From Oscillospiraceae bacterium (GTDB taxonomy: Bacteria; Bacillota; Clostridia; Oscillospirales; Oscillospiraceae), in the NCBI GenBank assembly GCA_021205095.1, contig JAJPYE010000019.1, positions 1 through 52,855 on the forward strand: 52,855 nucleotides of DNA, written 5' to 3'. The position numbers and the translations under genes were made by a program. Below the pieces are notes generated by a model that saw only the letters and a list, made by a program, of their open reading frames with translations, was not told the origin of the DNA and did no database searches. Shown here piece by piece: positions 24,409 through 34,075 of this stretch (within the stretch, counting starts at the first letter, position 1; every line of letters starts with the position of its first letter).

Positions 24409-26376
24409 TTATTGTATTGCGTCCACCAGGGTTTCCAGCAGAGCGGAGAAATCAACGTCATAGTCGTATTCATAGCCGCCGATCATAACCTGCACATCCT
24501 CTGCCATCTCGGCCCAGGCACGGAAGTCCAAGCATCTGTCTCCATCGTCATAGGTGTAAACAACGTACAGATAGGTAACGTTCCATCCGCCGACTGTGAC
24601 GGTCTCCAGCCCGGAGATCTCCACATCTGCATAGAATTCCTCATAAATCTCAAAGCTGTCCCCGTAGAGATACTCCATATCCTCCGCCGTGTAGTCGGTA
24701 TACAGAGAATAATAGGCCCAGGCATAGGCGCTGTCCTCATCCAGGTCAAAGCAGAGCCAGGTGCTGTCAGAGCTGTCTGCATCGATCACATGTCCCGCGG
24801 GCGTGGCAATGCTCACCGTGACATCGGAATAGCCGTCCTCCAGAATATAGATCCCGTCCTGGCTCTGCGTCAGCTCTAATGTCTCCGTCTCGTAGGTAAC
24901 AGCGTAGCTGTCAGAATCGACCGCCTCCAGCATCGTCGCCAGCAGAGCAGGAACATCGGCATAGGCCTGCGCCTCCTGGCCGGAGGCATGGTCGTCGCCG
25001 CCAATCAAAATACACACATCCTCAGTCAGCGCAAACCAGGCAAAGAATTGCCGGTTATTGTCTTCCAGGTAAGAGTAGGAAACGGTCAGATAGGTTACAT
25101 CAATGCCTCCTATCTCAGTCGCCTGAACCCCGGAGACCGTCACATTGTCGTAGTCCTCGCTGTAATCGTCAAACATATCCCCAAAGGTGGTCTCCATGTC
25201 CTCCGCCGTGTACCCGGCAAACAGACTGTAGTACACATAGGCAGCTTCGTCATCGCTGTCCGTCTCTGCGTCAAAGCAGAGCCAGGTGCTGTCGGAGTTG
25301 ACCCCGTCAATCACGTGTCCTGCCGGGACGGCGATATTCACAGATACAGTTTGCTCCGCCCAGGTATCCTGCTCCTCGTCATAGCCATACGCCCAATCCT
25401 CCAGAAGATAGGTGCCGTCCTCGTTGAGAACCAGCTCATAATCGTCGCCGTAGTCCGCAAGCAGCTCGTCAAAGGAGACGGCGGATTCAACGACCTCCTC
25501 CGGCACGGTGATCTCATCCACGTTGTTAAAGCCTGTATAGCTGGCCGTTATCACGCAGGGTTCCATGGAGAATTCGACGCCATCCTCCCCGGTCAGGCCG
25601 ATGGAGGCTTCCATCATGGCGGTCAGACTGTCCCCAAAATCTATCGTGGCCTGCACCGGCAACAGGGTCTCCTGATCCAGCCAGATGGTCTCCTCCACGG
25701 TCAGGGCGGAATAGTCCATATCTCCTGTCAGGTTGGAAAGACCCATCTCGTCCATCAGCGTCTGCAAATCGTCTCCCTGTATCTGGCAGGTCAGCACAAA
25801 GCACTCGGTGTCGTTCACCTTCTGGGTTTCCCCCGCCAGGGTGCAGCCGGTGGTCATATCCAGCATGGTATAGCTCTCCATCAGGTCGGCGTCCAGCTCA
25901 ATCTCCATTTTATACCAGTCGCCGTCCACGCCGGAATAGGTGACATAGACTCCATCCTCCAGCACCACATAGGTCTCCGTGGTGGTCGCCATGCTTTCCT
26001 CTTCAAAATCGGCCTCGTAGGTGACGATGGCAGACACATAGGCGGCCTCCGGGTCGCTTGTCACCTGATAAGCATAGTCCATGGCCGTGACCACACGTTC
26101 TCCATCAATGGTCATATCCATGGTAAAGCTCATGTCCATGGTCATGCTGGAGGCATTTTCCATATTCTCCTGCATAGCCGCCAGCAGACTGTCCGCCGTC
26201 AGTTCCGCCTCCGCCGTCGGTTCTGTCTCTTCCGAGGTCTCATCCAGAGCTTCTGCCGTGTTTTCGGCTTCCAGCGCCGCCTCTGTCACTGCGTTTTCTG
26301 TTTCGTTGCTGCATCCGGCCACGGCCAGCAAAAGCAGCATAGCCAGGGCCAGCAAAAGGGCTATTTGTCTTTTCAT
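24409..26376 (-). CDS. Lipoprotein with duplicated C-terminal domain
   Basis: A 655-aa lipoprotein. The signal MKRQIALLLALAMLLLL ends in lipobox AVAGC, followed by a Glu/Thr/Ala-rich linker. Residues about 60-290 look like the DUF6612/LppX-type fold (opening ADSLLAAMQENMENASSM). Two tandem copies of a roughly 140-residue domain follow, each with a PAGHVID motif, then SDSTWLCFD, then YTAEDME. It is very acidic. Start ATG 26376 has AAGGAGAG. It is probably anchored outside the membrane; the function is unknown and lipid or envelope binding is only a fold-based guess. Confidence 0.75.
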   Translation of the reverse strand: MKRQIALLLALAMLLLLAVAGCSNETENAVTEAALEAENTAEALDETSEETEPTAEAELTADSLLAAMQENMENASSMTMDMSFTMDMTIDGERVVTAMDYAYQVTSDPEAAYVSAIVTYEADFEEESMATTTETYVVLEDGVYVTYSGVDGDWYKMEIELDADLMESYTMLDMTTGCTLAGETQKVNDTECFVLTCQIQGDDLQTLMDEMGLSNLTGDMDYSALTVEETIWLDQETLLPVQATIDFGDSLTAMMEASIGLTGEDGVEFSMEPCVITASYTGFNNVDEITVPEEVVESAVSFDELLADYGDDYELVLNEDGTYLLEDWAYGYDEEQDTWAEQTVSVNIAVPAGHVIDGVNSDSTWLCFDAETDSDDEAAYVYYSLFAGYTAEDMETTFGDMFDDYSEDYDNVTVSGVQATEIGGIDVTYLTVSYSYLEDNNRQFFAWFALTEDVCILIGGDDHASGQEAQAYADVPALLATMLEAVDSDSYAVTYETETLELTQSQDGIYILEDGYSDVTVSIATPAGHVIDADSSDSTWLCFDLDEDSAYAWAYYSLYTDYTAEDMEYLYGDSFEIYEEFYADVEISGLETVTVGGWNVTYLYVVYTYDDGDRCLDFRAWAEMAEDVQVMIGGYEYDYDVDFSALLETLVDAIQ

Positions 26377-26453
26377 TATTCTCGTCTCTCCTTTTTAAGA
26401 TTCTTTCGTTTATATCATACTATAAACGTCGCCGGTTGTCTCTTAAAATTTTA

Positions 26454-26912
26454 TTAATCTCCCGGTAAAGCCCGTAAATTCTGGAAAAAATCCCGCAGGA
26501 GGGCGGCGCACTCCTCTTCCAGCACGCCGCCGTATATGGCGGGGCGGAAGCCGTAGCGCTCCTCGAAGAGATTCAGCACGCTGCCACAGGAGCCAGTGAC
26601 AGGCTCCCTGGCCCCGTAGACCACCACAGGCAGGCGGGCGTTAATCACCGCCCCTGCGCACATGGGGCAGGGCTCCAGGGTGACATAGAGAGTACACCCC
26701 TCCAGCCGCCAGGTGTTCAGGGCCTGGCACGCCTGGGAGATGGCCTCGATCTCCGCGTGGCAGACGGCGCTGCGCCGCTCCTCCCGCCGGTTCCGGCCCC
26801 GGCCTATGACCTGGCCGTCCCGTACCACAACGGCCCCCACCGGCACCTCTCCGGCCTGGGCGGCCTCCCGCGCCAGAGCCAGGGCCAGGGCCATATAATC
26901 CTCCCGCTCCAT
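26454..26912 (-). CDS. tadA: tRNA-specific adenosine deaminase TadA
   Basis: A 152-aa cytidine-deaminase-fold enzyme that converts A34 to inosine in tRNA-Arg(ACG). The zinc site is complete: HAE (His52, catalytic Glu54) and PCPMC (Cys82, Cys85). Length is normal for TadA. It is followed in the same direction after an XRE regulator gene (21-base gap), so the two may share a transcript. The CDA-type alternative guanine deaminase is less likely given the length and the EVPVGAVVV and NARLPVVVYGA motifs. Confidence 0.92.
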   Translation of the reverse strand: MEREDYMALALALAREAAQAGEVPVGAVVVRDGQVIGRGRNRREERRSAVCHAEIEAISQACQALNTWRLEGCTLYVTLEPCPMCAGAVINARLPVVVYGAREPVTGSCGSVLNLFEERYGFRPAIYGGVLEEECAALLRDFFQNLRALPGD

Positions 26913-26933
26913 GGATCTCCCCCCTATACAGGT

Positions 26934-27749
26934 TTATCCCGCCAGCTCCAAACAGAAGCTGTAATTCACCGTGCCGCTGTAGCCCTCCGCGTCGTTCCAG
27001 GCGGCTGTGACCTGGTAGACATACCCGGCCCGCGCCTGGATGGTTTCTCCATCCGTGGCCACCGTCTGGACGACGAGCAGGTCAGAGACATTGTCCCAGT
27101 CGGTTCCCCAAAAGCTGTCGTCCCAGCACTGGACAGACACCGTGTCCGGGGTCATTTCAAACAGCATGGAGATCGTGACATTCTCCTCCGTTACAGACAG
27201 GACGGGGATGTCCGTCTCATACAGCGGGGCCGCGTCGGACTGGACGCCCAGTGCGCTGCCGCCGCTTTGATATTCCCAGGAATAGGTTCCCAGGGCCGCC
27301 GTGACCTGCTGCTCCCCAAAGCTCACCGCCAGGGCCGGAGGCTCCCCCAGTGCCATGGACTCCGAGCCAGTGCTTGTTCTAACATAGCCCAGAACGACGG
27401 CGAGAAGAATAAAAAGTACATTCAGCACCACAAAGGCGATCAGCACCCCGGCGACCACCCGCCATATGCGTCTGGCCCGGCGGTTTTTCACCGCGAGCTG
27501 CTCATTGATGCGGGCAAGCTGCTCTGCCACGTCGCTGATGGACTCCTCCTGTGCCGGGGGCGCGCCCAAAAGCTGGTTCACGGACACCTCGAAAAGCTCC
27601 GCCAGCCTTTGCAGCATTTCCGCATCCGGGACGGACAGGTTCTTTTCCCACTTGGAGACCGTCTGCCGCACGACGTGCAGCCGGACGGCAACCTCTTCCT
27701 GTGTAAAGCCCCTGGACTTCCGCAGGGCCTTGATGTTGTCAGATAACAT
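26934..27749 (-). CDS. XRE-family regulator with membrane anchor
   Basis: A 271-aa protein. Residues 1-62 form an XRE/Cro helix-turn-helix (LRKSRGFTQEEVAVRLHV and RQTVSKWEKNLSVPD). One membrane helix at about residues 95-120 follows a basic stretch, and an extracytoplasmic domain of about 150 residues is rich in strands (its last part ends GYSGTVNYSFCLELAG). Start ATG 27749 has AGGAGG. The plan suggests a one-component membrane-bound sensor of an outside signal. It lies just upstream of tadA, which is probably incidental. Confidence 0.82.
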   Translation of the reverse strand: MLSDNIKALRKSRGFTQEEVAVRLHVVRQTVSKWEKNLSVPDAEMLQRLAELFEVSVNQLLGAPPAQEESISDVAEQLARINEQLAVKNRRARRIWRVVAGVLIAFVVLNVLFILLAVVLGYVRTSTGSESMALGEPPALAVSFGEQQVTAALGTYSWEYQSGGSALGVQSDAAPLYETDIPVLSVTEENVTISMLFEMTPDTVSVQCWDDSFWGTDWDNVSDLLVVQTVATDGETIQARAGYVYQVTAAWNDAEGYSGTVNYSFCLELAG

Positions 27750-27847
27750 ATGCGGTTCCTCCTATGCGTTTGGTTTTCGCCTCCATCATAAAGGGAAACC
27801 CGACCGTTGCGCAAGCAACGGAAAGTAACATTAGCCCCCATAAGACG

Positions 27848-27881
27848 CAGAGCGCCCCCGATTGTTCCCGTGGGCGCTCTG
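27848..27881 (+). terminator. Hairpin with plus-strand T-tract
   Basis: Stem CAGAGCGCCC with GGGCGCTCTG and a 14-base loop, followed on the plus strand by TTTTTATC. No plus-strand gene ends here; it lies 14 bases beyond the stop of the minus-strand lipoprotein gene, for which it could still form the hairpin although the T-tract is on the wrong side. Confidence 0.5.
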
Positions 27882-27894
27882 TTTTTATCAAAAA

Positions 27895-29214
27895 TTAGTT
27901 TGTGCCGTCCTCCACTACCTCCCCCACGTTGCTGCTGTCGGCAGCCAGAGAGAGGATGGTGGTGCGCAGGGTAGACATGGAGCCGCTGTCGCAGACATAG
28001 TACGTTCCCACCACCTGCTGAATACTGTCTCCGATAAAGTACAAAATCGGCCCGGAGCCGTCGGACAGGGTGACGGATATAGTGATGGTGTCCCCCTCCG
28101 CCTCCGTCTGGGATTCACTGGTGGCGGTGATGGCCGTAACGGCCTGAACGAGAGAAACCGCTGTGTCTCCGCTCAGGGTGAGATACCCGCTCTGTCCGTC
28201 GATGGAATAGCTGACGTATACCCCGGTAACGGTCAGATCGCCGTCCCCATTGGCGGCGTCCGCCGCCGTCTGGAAATCATCCCGCAGGGCGGTGATAAGG
28301 CCGCCCTCAAAGGCTTCTGTCTCCGTTTGCGGCACGATGGTGACGCTGGCCAGCGTCTCCGTGCCGCTGAGCCAGTAGTATACCGGCCCATAATCGCCGG
28401 AAACTGTCACCGTCAGACAGGAATCTGTGAAGGTGAAGGTATAGGTCGTCCCGTCCGACATGGTAAAGATATAATCTGTGTAGGTGGTCAGGTTGATGTT
28501 CTGGTCGGGGCTTCCCTCCACACTGGTAACAGTGGCGTTCGCCAGAAGGCTGAACACGGTGCGGATGGTCTCCTCGTCGGTGGCGGTCATGGTGGCGCCC
28601 CCATTGGTGCGGCGGCCCACGGAGACGGGAAGATTTTCCTCAAACCCGTCCGCAAAGGCGCGGACGCCGTCGTCAAAATACAGGTCGAACAGGTCGTAGC
28701 CGCTGTCATAGACCGGGAAGGTCAGGGCAAACAGCGCGTCCCCGCCGGTATAGGTATAGCTGCCTGTGTAGGTGGTCAGCACCGACCCGTTAAAGGTGAC
28801 GGAATAGACCGTCCCATCGGACATGGTGAAGGCATAGGTGCAGCTCGTCCCCTCCTGGGCGGCGTCCTCCTCCGCCCGGCCGGTGACGGTCATGTCCTTC
28901 AGGGCGTCGCAGGCGGCGATAATGGAGGCCCGGTCAAATACCGGGGAGGCGCTGCCGTCCCCCTCCTGGCAGCTCAGGGCCACAGGGGTGTCCTCATAGT
29001 AATTGCTGCCAAAATCGTCCCAGCCCATGAAGGCATAGAAGGACTTTTCCGTAAAGTCCCCCTCCTCCGTCTGGTCAAGCTGGGGGCTGATGGAGGCCGA
29101 CACCTCGTCCTCCGTTCCATCCGCCGCACCCGGCATAATGCTCACGAAGCTGTCGCAGGCGGTCAGCATAAAAAGCATGGCCACACCACAGCACAGCGCA
29201 AAAAATTTTTTCAT
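27895..29214 (-). CDS. Lipoprotein with three repeat domains
   Basis: A 439-aa lipoprotein with signal MKKFFALCCGVAMLFM and lipobox LTAC. The mature part contains three related strand-rich units of roughly 120 residues, each with a SDGT or SDGS turn (FTMSDGTVYSVTFN, FTMSDGTTYTFTFT, VTLSDGSGPILYF). It is acidic with few lysines. I start at ATG 29214, where the signal peptide begins; the frame stays open 16 codons upstream. An extended -10 promoter is seen at 29310-29318. The function is unknown. Confidence 0.75.
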   Translation of the reverse strand: MKKFFALCCGVAMLFMLTACDSFVSIMPGAADGTEDEVSASISPQLDQTEEGDFTEKSFYAFMGWDDFGSNYYEDTPVALSCQEGDGSASPVFDRASIIAACDALKDMTVTGRAEEDAAQEGTSCTYAFTMSDGTVYSVTFNGSVLTTYTGSYTYTGGDALFALTFPVYDSGYDLFDLYFDDGVRAFADGFEENLPVSVGRRTNGGATMTATDEETIRTVFSLLANATVTSVEGSPDQNINLTTYTDYIFTMSDGTTYTFTFTDSCLTVTVSGDYGPVYYWLSGTETLASVTIVPQTETEAFEGGLITALRDDFQTAADAANGDGDLTVTGVYVSYSIDGQSGYLTLSGDTAVSLVQAVTAITATSESQTEAEGDTITISVTLSDGSGPILYFIGDSIQQVVGTYYVCDSGSMSTLRTTILSLAADSSNVGEVVEDGTN

Positions 29215-29309
29215 ATTCCGTCCCATCCTTCCGATGAAATGGCGTTGGTGTTCTACGCACACGATGATAGCAAGGCGGCTTCTATGGCTTTCTCCAGGCC
29301 GCTGGGGCT

Positions 29310-29318
29310 ATTATAGCA
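29310..29318 (-). promoter_or_regulatory. Extended -10 promoter of the lipoprotein gene
   Basis: TGCTATAAT on the minus strand with a weak -35 (TTTTCC, 17 bases upstream). It overlaps the intergenic gap after the GH13 gene and gives a leader of about 90 bases. Confidence 0.55.
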
Positions 29319-29343
29319 TAGCTTTTCAATTTGGAAAAGGGGG

Positions 29344-30993
29344 TCATATGACCGTCGCTTCAAACGTCCCCGCGTCTCTGTCCACGGTGCAGCGGACGGT
29401 CTGACCGCCGCCAGTGCGGGTGAAGGTCAGCCTGCCGCCCCCTGCCTGCTGGAAGCGAATATCCCCCACCCGCAGGGCGGGGAAACTGTTTTTCATCTGC
29501 CCCAGGGAGCGGTACAGCGCCTGCATTTTCTCATCCTCTCGGCCCCAGGGGAAGGGCAGACGGCACATGGGGTCGGATCCGCCGGTCATGCCGGCCTCGT
29601 CCCCGTAATAGATAAGCGGGGAGCCGGGCAGGGCGAACTGCAAAAAGGCGGCGACGCGCCGCTCCTTCTCTCCCGGCAGGAGGGTGCCGATGCGCTGGGT
29701 GTCGTGGGAGCCAAGAACGGTCATGCAGCAGTCCAGCGCCCCGGCGGGGTAATTCTCCGCAATGGTCATCACCGTCTCCGCCAGGCTCTCGCCCCCCTCC
29801 CGGCCAGAGGCAAAAGCCATGATGGGCTTGCGGAAGGGATAGTTGATAGCCCCGTCCAGCTCCGCGCCGGTGAAATAGGCGCGCCGCACCCCGTAGCTGA
29901 CCTTGTTGGACACGTCCTCCCACACCTCGCCGATGACCACAGCCTCCGGCTTTTCCGCCTTCACCCGGCGGCGCAGGGCAGCGATAAACTCATCCGGCAG
30001 CTCGTCCGCCACATCCAGACGGAACCCGTCCACCCCCAGGCGCAGCCATTTGGCCACCACCCCCTGCTCGCCCAGGATAAATTCCATGTAGCTCGGATCC
30101 ATCTCGTTGACGCAGGGAAGCGTTTCAAATCCCCACCATGAGGTGTATTTTGAGGGAAATTCCTGAAAATCATACCATTTATAATAAGGAGAATCGGTTC
30201 CCGCCGACACAGCTCCCCCGCCGAAATGGTTTTCCCCGTCGAAATAAACGCTGTCCCGCCCCGTGTGGGAAAACACCCCGTCCAGCACAATACGCAGCCC
30301 CCGCCCATGGGCCTCCCGGCACAGGCGTACAAAATCCTCCTCCGTCCCCAGCATAGGGTCGATGCGGGTATAGTCCGCCGTGTCGTACCGATGGTTGGAG
30401 GCGGCCATGAAGATGGGGTTCAGGTATATCACATTCACCCCCAGCCCGGCGATGTAATCCAGCTTTTCTGTGATGCCGTTCAGGTTTCCCCCGGCGAAGT
30501 CGGAGGCGTCCCTGGTGGCGGGGACAAAGCTGTCAAAATCCCGGAGAATGTACGGCTCCAGCTTGCCCGTCAGGTCGCAGTCCCCGCTTTTCGCGAAGCG
30601 GTCGGGGAATATCTGGTAATATACCACGCCCCGGTAGCTCTCCGGCGGCTGATAGTCCGCCGGAAGGACGGAGAGCTGCCATCGATCTCCCAGTCCCATA
30701 TTGGTGCCGTCTCCGGCCTTGAACAGGTCGAAATCCCCGTTTTTGTCCCAGATGTGGAAGCAATAGAAATACAGCCCCGCCGTCTCCGGGACAAAGCGCC
30801 CCCGGAACAGGTCATAGTCCCCCGCCGTATCCGCCTTTTCCAGGGGAACCTCCAGCCCCTCCGCCGTCAGTATGACCCGGAAAGCCCCACACTCTGTGGG
30901 AATATGTATGCAAATATGACATTCCTGTCCCGCCCAAACCGGGCCGAACGGCGTTTTATAGGCCGTGTCCCGGCTGTTATATAATATATTCAT
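29344..30993 (-). CDS. Alpha-amylase-family glycosidase (GH13, neopullulanase-like)
   Basis: A 549-aa cytoplasmic GH13 enzyme without a signal peptide. The N-terminal about 110 residues form a CBM34-like beta domain, and the barrel starts at about 120 (VYYQIFPDRF). The GH13 conserved regions are present: DGVFSHTG (region I), GFRLDVADE with nucleophile Asp327, GEVW with acid/base Glu356 and GSHDTQR with Asp431. The SNHRYDTADYTRIDP loop is typical of cyclomaltodextrinase/neopullulanase types. It should hydrolyse imported maltodextrins. Start ATG 30993 has AGGAGGG. A 7-12-7 palindrome lies at its predicted transcription start and recurs upstream of the GH2 gene. Confidence 0.9.
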   Translation of the reverse strand: MNILYNSRDTAYKTPFGPVWAGQECHICIHIPTECGAFRVILTAEGLEVPLEKADTAGDYDLFRGRFVPETAGLYFYCFHIWDKNGDFDLFKAGDGTNMGLGDRWQLSVLPADYQPPESYRGVVYYQIFPDRFAKSGDCDLTGKLEPYILRDFDSFVPATRDASDFAGGNLNGITEKLDYIAGLGVNVIYLNPIFMAASNHRYDTADYTRIDPMLGTEEDFVRLCREAHGRGLRIVLDGVFSHTGRDSVYFDGENHFGGGAVSAGTDSPYYKWYDFQEFPSKYTSWWGFETLPCVNEMDPSYMEFILGEQGVVAKWLRLGVDGFRLDVADELPDEFIAALRRRVKAEKPEAVVIGEVWEDVSNKVSYGVRRAYFTGAELDGAINYPFRKPIMAFASGREGGESLAETVMTIAENYPAGALDCCMTVLGSHDTQRIGTLLPGEKERRVAAFLQFALPGSPLIYYGDEAGMTGGSDPMCRLPFPWGREDEKMQALYRSLGQMKNSFPALRVGDIRFQQAGGGRLTFTRTGGGQTVRCTVDRDAGTFEATVI

Positions 30994-31032
30994 CCGCGCC
31001 CTCCTGTAGGGTTTGATTGTCGGCTTAAAAAG

Positions 31033-31058
31033 TATAATAACCGCTTGCCGCTATTATA
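31033..31058. promoter_or_regulatory. TATAATA-N12-TATTATA palindrome, copy 1, with GH13 promoter
   Basis: TATAATA (31033-31039), a 12-base centre ACCGCTTGCCGC and TATTATA (31052-31058). The right arm is the -10 of the minus-strand GH13 promoter (TGCTATAAT; -35 TTTCCA at 31081-31076, 17-base spacer). The left arm gives a TATAAT reading toward csoR. The GC-rich centre would sit at the GH13 start point, a good operator position. The same geometry is at 36135-36160. Confidence 0.6.
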
Positions 31059-31124
31059 GCACAAGGTGTTTTATGTGGAAAGCGCCCCTTGCCGGGCAAT
31101 TTTCTCCAAAAAGCGTCCGCCCCA

Positions 31125-31153
31125 TTGACAAATACCCCCAAGGGGTATATAGT
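31125..31153 (+). promoter_or_regulatory. csoR-copA promoter with CsoR operator
   Basis: TTGACA (31125-31130), a 17-base spacer and TATAGT (31148-31153). The spacer holds ATACCCC-CAA-GGGGTAT (31132-31148), a classical CsoR box, so apo-CsoR should cover the promoter and copper should release it. Confidence 0.85.
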
Positions 31154-31202
31154 AGAGCTGTTCTGGATACACTATTTTATATTTTTTGAAGGAGGCGGCC
31201 AG

Positions 31203-31514
31203 ATGGGCGAGCCGGAATATTGCAGCCATTGCAGCATGAGAACAAAGGAAAGGTCGGAGGAGGAATACAAAAAGCTGATGAACCGCCTCAACCGCATCGA
31301 GGGACAGATCCGGGGCCTGAAGGGGATGCTGGAGCGGGACGCCTATTGCACGGACATTCTGGTGCAGTCCTCCGCTGTTTCGGCGGCGCTGAACGCGTTC
31401 AACAAGGAGCTGCTAGCAAACCACATCCGCACCTGCGTGGCCCAGGACATTCGGGAAGGCCGGGACGAGGTCATCGACGACCTGCTGGCCACCCTGCAAA
31501 AGCTGATGAGATAG
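31203..31514 (+). CDS. csoR: Copper-sensing repressor CsoR
   Basis: A 103-aa all-helical repressor of the CsoR/RcnR family. The opening helix reads [19 protein letters not shown]. The copper ligands of CsoR are present as Cys in DAYCTDI and His and Cys in ANHIRTCV. An extra CSHC pair lies in the N-terminal tail and may add a metal contact. Start ATG 31203 has AAGGAGG at 31189-31195. It is the first gene of a copper-export operon with copA 11 bases downstream, controlled through the box at 31132-31148. Confidence 0.92.
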   Translation: MGEPEYCSHCSMRTKERSEEEYKKLMNRLNRIEGQIRGLKGMLERDAYCTDILVQSSAVSAALNAFNKELLANHIRTCVAQDIREGRDEVIDDLLATLQKLMR

Positions 31515-31525
31515 GAGGAATTTTT

Positions 31526-34075
31526 GTGGAACAATACACTGTTACCGGCATGAGCTGTGCGGCCTGCTCCGCAAGAGTGGAAAAGGCCGTGTCCAAGGTG
31601 CCGGGGGTGACGAGCTGTTCTGTCAGCCTGCTAACCAACTCCATGGGCGTGGAGGGAGAGGCGTCCCCCCAGGCCGTCATAGCCGCCGTCACGGCGGCGG
31701 GGTATGGGGCATCCCTGAAGGGCGGTTCCGACGGCGGAAAAAGCGTCGCTTCGACCTATGCCGCAGAGGAAGAGGCTCTGCGGGATCATGACACGCCGGT
31801 GCTGAAGCGGCGGCTCATTGTATCCGTCGGGTTTCTGCTGGTGCTGATGTACTTCTCCATGGGCCACATGATGTGGGGCTGGCCCCTGCCCGCCTGGTTT
31901 GAGGGAAATCATGTGGCTATGGGCCTGGTGCAGCTTCTGCTGTGCGTCGCCGTCATGGTAATAAACCAGAAATTCTTCATCAGCGGCTATAAGAGCCTCG
32001 CGAACCGCGCTCCCAATATGGACACCCTGGTGGCGCTAGGTTCCTCCGCCTCCTTCGCCTGGAGCGTATACGCTCTGTTCGCCATGACGGACGCCGTGGT
32101 AAAGGGCGATGAGGCGCTGGTGATGACCTATATGGACGAGTTTTATTTTGAGTCCGCCGCCATGATTTTAACGCTGATCACCGTGGGGAAGCTGCTGGAG
32201 GCCCACTCCAAGGGCAAGACCACGGACGCCCTGAAAAGCCTGATGAAGCTGGCACCCAAGACTGCCGTCCTCCTGCGGGACGGGTCGGAGGAGACCGTCC
32301 CCATCGACCAGGTGCAGAAGGGGGACGTGTTCGTGGTGCGCCCCGGGGAGAACATCCCTGTGGACGGGGTGATTTTGGAGGGATCCAGCGCTGTGAACGA
32401 GTCCGCCCTGACCGGGGAGAGCATCCCTGTGGACAAGGGGGAGGGAGACATGGTCTCCGCCGCCACGGTGAATCAGTCCGGCTTCATCAAGTGCCAGGCC
32501 ACCCGCGTGGGGGAGGACACCACCCTCTCCCAAATCATCAAAATGGTCAGTGACGCCGCCGCCACCAAGGCCCCCATCGCCAAGATTGCGGACAAGGTCT
32601 CCGGCGTGTTCGTCCCGACGGTCATCGCCATCGCGGTCGTCACAACGGTCATATGGCTGCTGGTGGGACAGACCTTCAGCTTCGCCCTGTCCCGGGGCAT
32701 TTCCGTGCTGGTCATCTCCTGCCCCTGCGCCCTGGGGCTTGCCACCCCGGTAGCCATTATGGCGGGAAACGGCAAGGGAGCCAAAAACGGCATCCTGTTT
32801 AAAACCGCCGTCTCCCTGGAGGAGACGGGCAAGACTCAAATCGTGGCCCTGGATAAAACCGGCACCATCACCAGCGGGGAGCCGCGGGTGACGGATCTGG
32901 CCCCGGCGGAGGGCTTCACGGAGGCGGAGCTTCTCGCCGTCGCCTACGCCCTGGAGGCCAAAAGTGAGCATCCCCTGGCGAAGGCCATTCTTCTGCACGC
33001 CGCTCAGGAGGGGGTCGTTCCGGCGGAGGTGACGGATTTCCAGGCTCTGCCCGGCAACGGACTTTCCGCCCTGCTGGACGGGGAGCCGGTAGTAGGCGGC
33101 AGTATGCGCTTCATCGGAGGGCAGACGGAAATCCCCGCAGATCTGCTGGCCCAGGCGGAGGGCTTCGCCGAGGACGGCAAGACCCCCCTGCTGTTCACCA
33201 GGGGAGGCCGACTGGCAGGCGTTATCGCCGTGGCGGACGTGATCAAGGAGGACAGTCCCCAGGCTGTCCGGGAGCTGCAAAACATGGGCATCCAGGTCGT
33301 CATGCTCACCGGCGACAACGAGAGAACCGCCCGCGCCATTGGCCGTGAGGCCGGGGTGGATCAGGTCATCGCCGGGGTACTGCCGGACGGGAAGGAAGCC
33401 GTCGTCCGGCGGTTACAGAAATACGGCAAGGTCGCCATGGTGGGGGACGGCATCAACGATGCCCCGGCCCTGACCAGGGCGAACATAGGCATCGCCATTG
33501 GCGCAGGGGCGGACGTAGCCATCGACGCGGCGGACGTAGTGCTGATGAAAAGCCGCCTGGCCGATGTTCCCGCCGCCATCCGCCTCAGCCGGGCTACGCT
33601 GCGGAACATCCACCAGAACCTCTTTTGGGCCTTTTTTTACAACAGTATCGGCATCCCCCTGGCCGCCGGCGCGTTTATCATCCTGACCGGCTGGAAGCTG
33701 AATCCCATGTTCGCCGCCGCCGCCATGAGTCTGTCCTCCTTCTGCGTGGTGTCGAACGCTCTGCGGCTGAACCTGTTCGATTTGCGCAGCGCGAAGCGCG
33801 ACCGCCGGGCAAAGCGGGAGGCGGTTCTCCCCGACCTCTCCGCCCAATCGGAGCCGGAGGCCGCTTCTTCCACCGCCGTCATCCATATCAAAGGCATGAT
33901 GTGCGGCCACTGCGAGGCCCGCGTGAAGCAGGCTCTGGAGGCCCTGCCTGAAATTCAGGCCGCCGTCCCTGACCACCAAACCGGCACCGCCAGCCTTACC
34001 CTTTCCGCTCCTCTGGACAAAAAGGCCGTCAAAGCCGCCGTCAAGGACGCGGGCTATAAGGTAACGGGTTTTTAG
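31526..34075 (+). CDS. copA: Cu+-exporting P1B-type ATPase
   Basis: An 849-aa P-type ATPase that pumps Cu(I) out of the cytoplasm. Order of elements: N-terminal HMA domain with GMSCAAC (Cys11, Cys14), membrane helices, TGES (about 295), the transport motif SCPCALG (CPC at about 398-400), phosphorylation site DKTGT (about 442), the ATP-binding region, GDGINDAP and the last two helices. A second HMA domain with GMMCGHC (about 792) ends the protein, an arrangement in which a CopZ-like chaperone domain is fused to the C-terminus. It starts at GTG 31526 behind AGGAGG; the frame is open far upstream but overlaps csoR. Confidence 0.94.
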   Translation: MEQYTVTGMSCAACSARVEKAVSKVPGVTSCSVSLLTNSMGVEGEASPQAVIAAVTAAGYGASLKGGSDGGKSVASTYAAEEEALRDHDTPVLKRRLIVSVGFLLVLMYFSMGHMMWGWPLPAWFEGNHVAMGLVQLLLCVAVMVINQKFFISGYKSLANRAPNMDTLVALGSSASFAWSVYALFAMTDAVVKGDEALVMTYMDEFYFESAAMILTLITVGKLLEAHSKGKTTDALKSLMKLAPKTAVLLRDGSEETVPIDQVQKGDVFVVRPGENIPVDGVILEGSSAVNESALTGESIPVDKGEGDMVSAATVNQSGFIKCQATRVGEDTTLSQIIKMVSDAAATKAPIAKIADKVSGVFVPTVIAIAVVTTVIWLLVGQTFSFALSRGISVLVISCPCALGLATPVAIMAGNGKGAKNGILFKTAVSLEETGKTQIVALDKTGTITSGEPRVTDLAPAEGFTEAELLAVAYALEAKSEHPLAKAILLHAAQEGVVPAEVTDFQALPGNGLSALLDGEPVVGGSMRFIGGQTEIPADLLAQAEGFAEDGKTPLLFTRGGRLAGVIAVADVIKEDSPQAVRELQNMGIQVVMLTGDNERTARAIGREAGVDQVIAGVLPDGKEAVVRRLQKYGKVAMVGDGINDAPALTRANIGIAIGAGADVAIDAADVVLMKSRLADVPAAIRLSRATLRNIHQNLFWAFFYNSIGIPLAAGAFIILTGWKLNPMFAAAAMSLSSFCVVSNALRLNLFDLRSAKRDRRAKREAVLPDLSAQSEPEAASSTAVIHIKGMMCGHCEARVKQALEALPEIQAAVPDHQTGTASLTLSAPLDKKAVKAAVKDAGYKVTGF

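Noticed and set aside
31220-31525. A longer N-terminus for CopA overlapping csoR
   Set aside because: The extra part has no domain and runs over csoR in another frame, while GTG 31526 has a strong AGGAGG and gives a standard HMA start.
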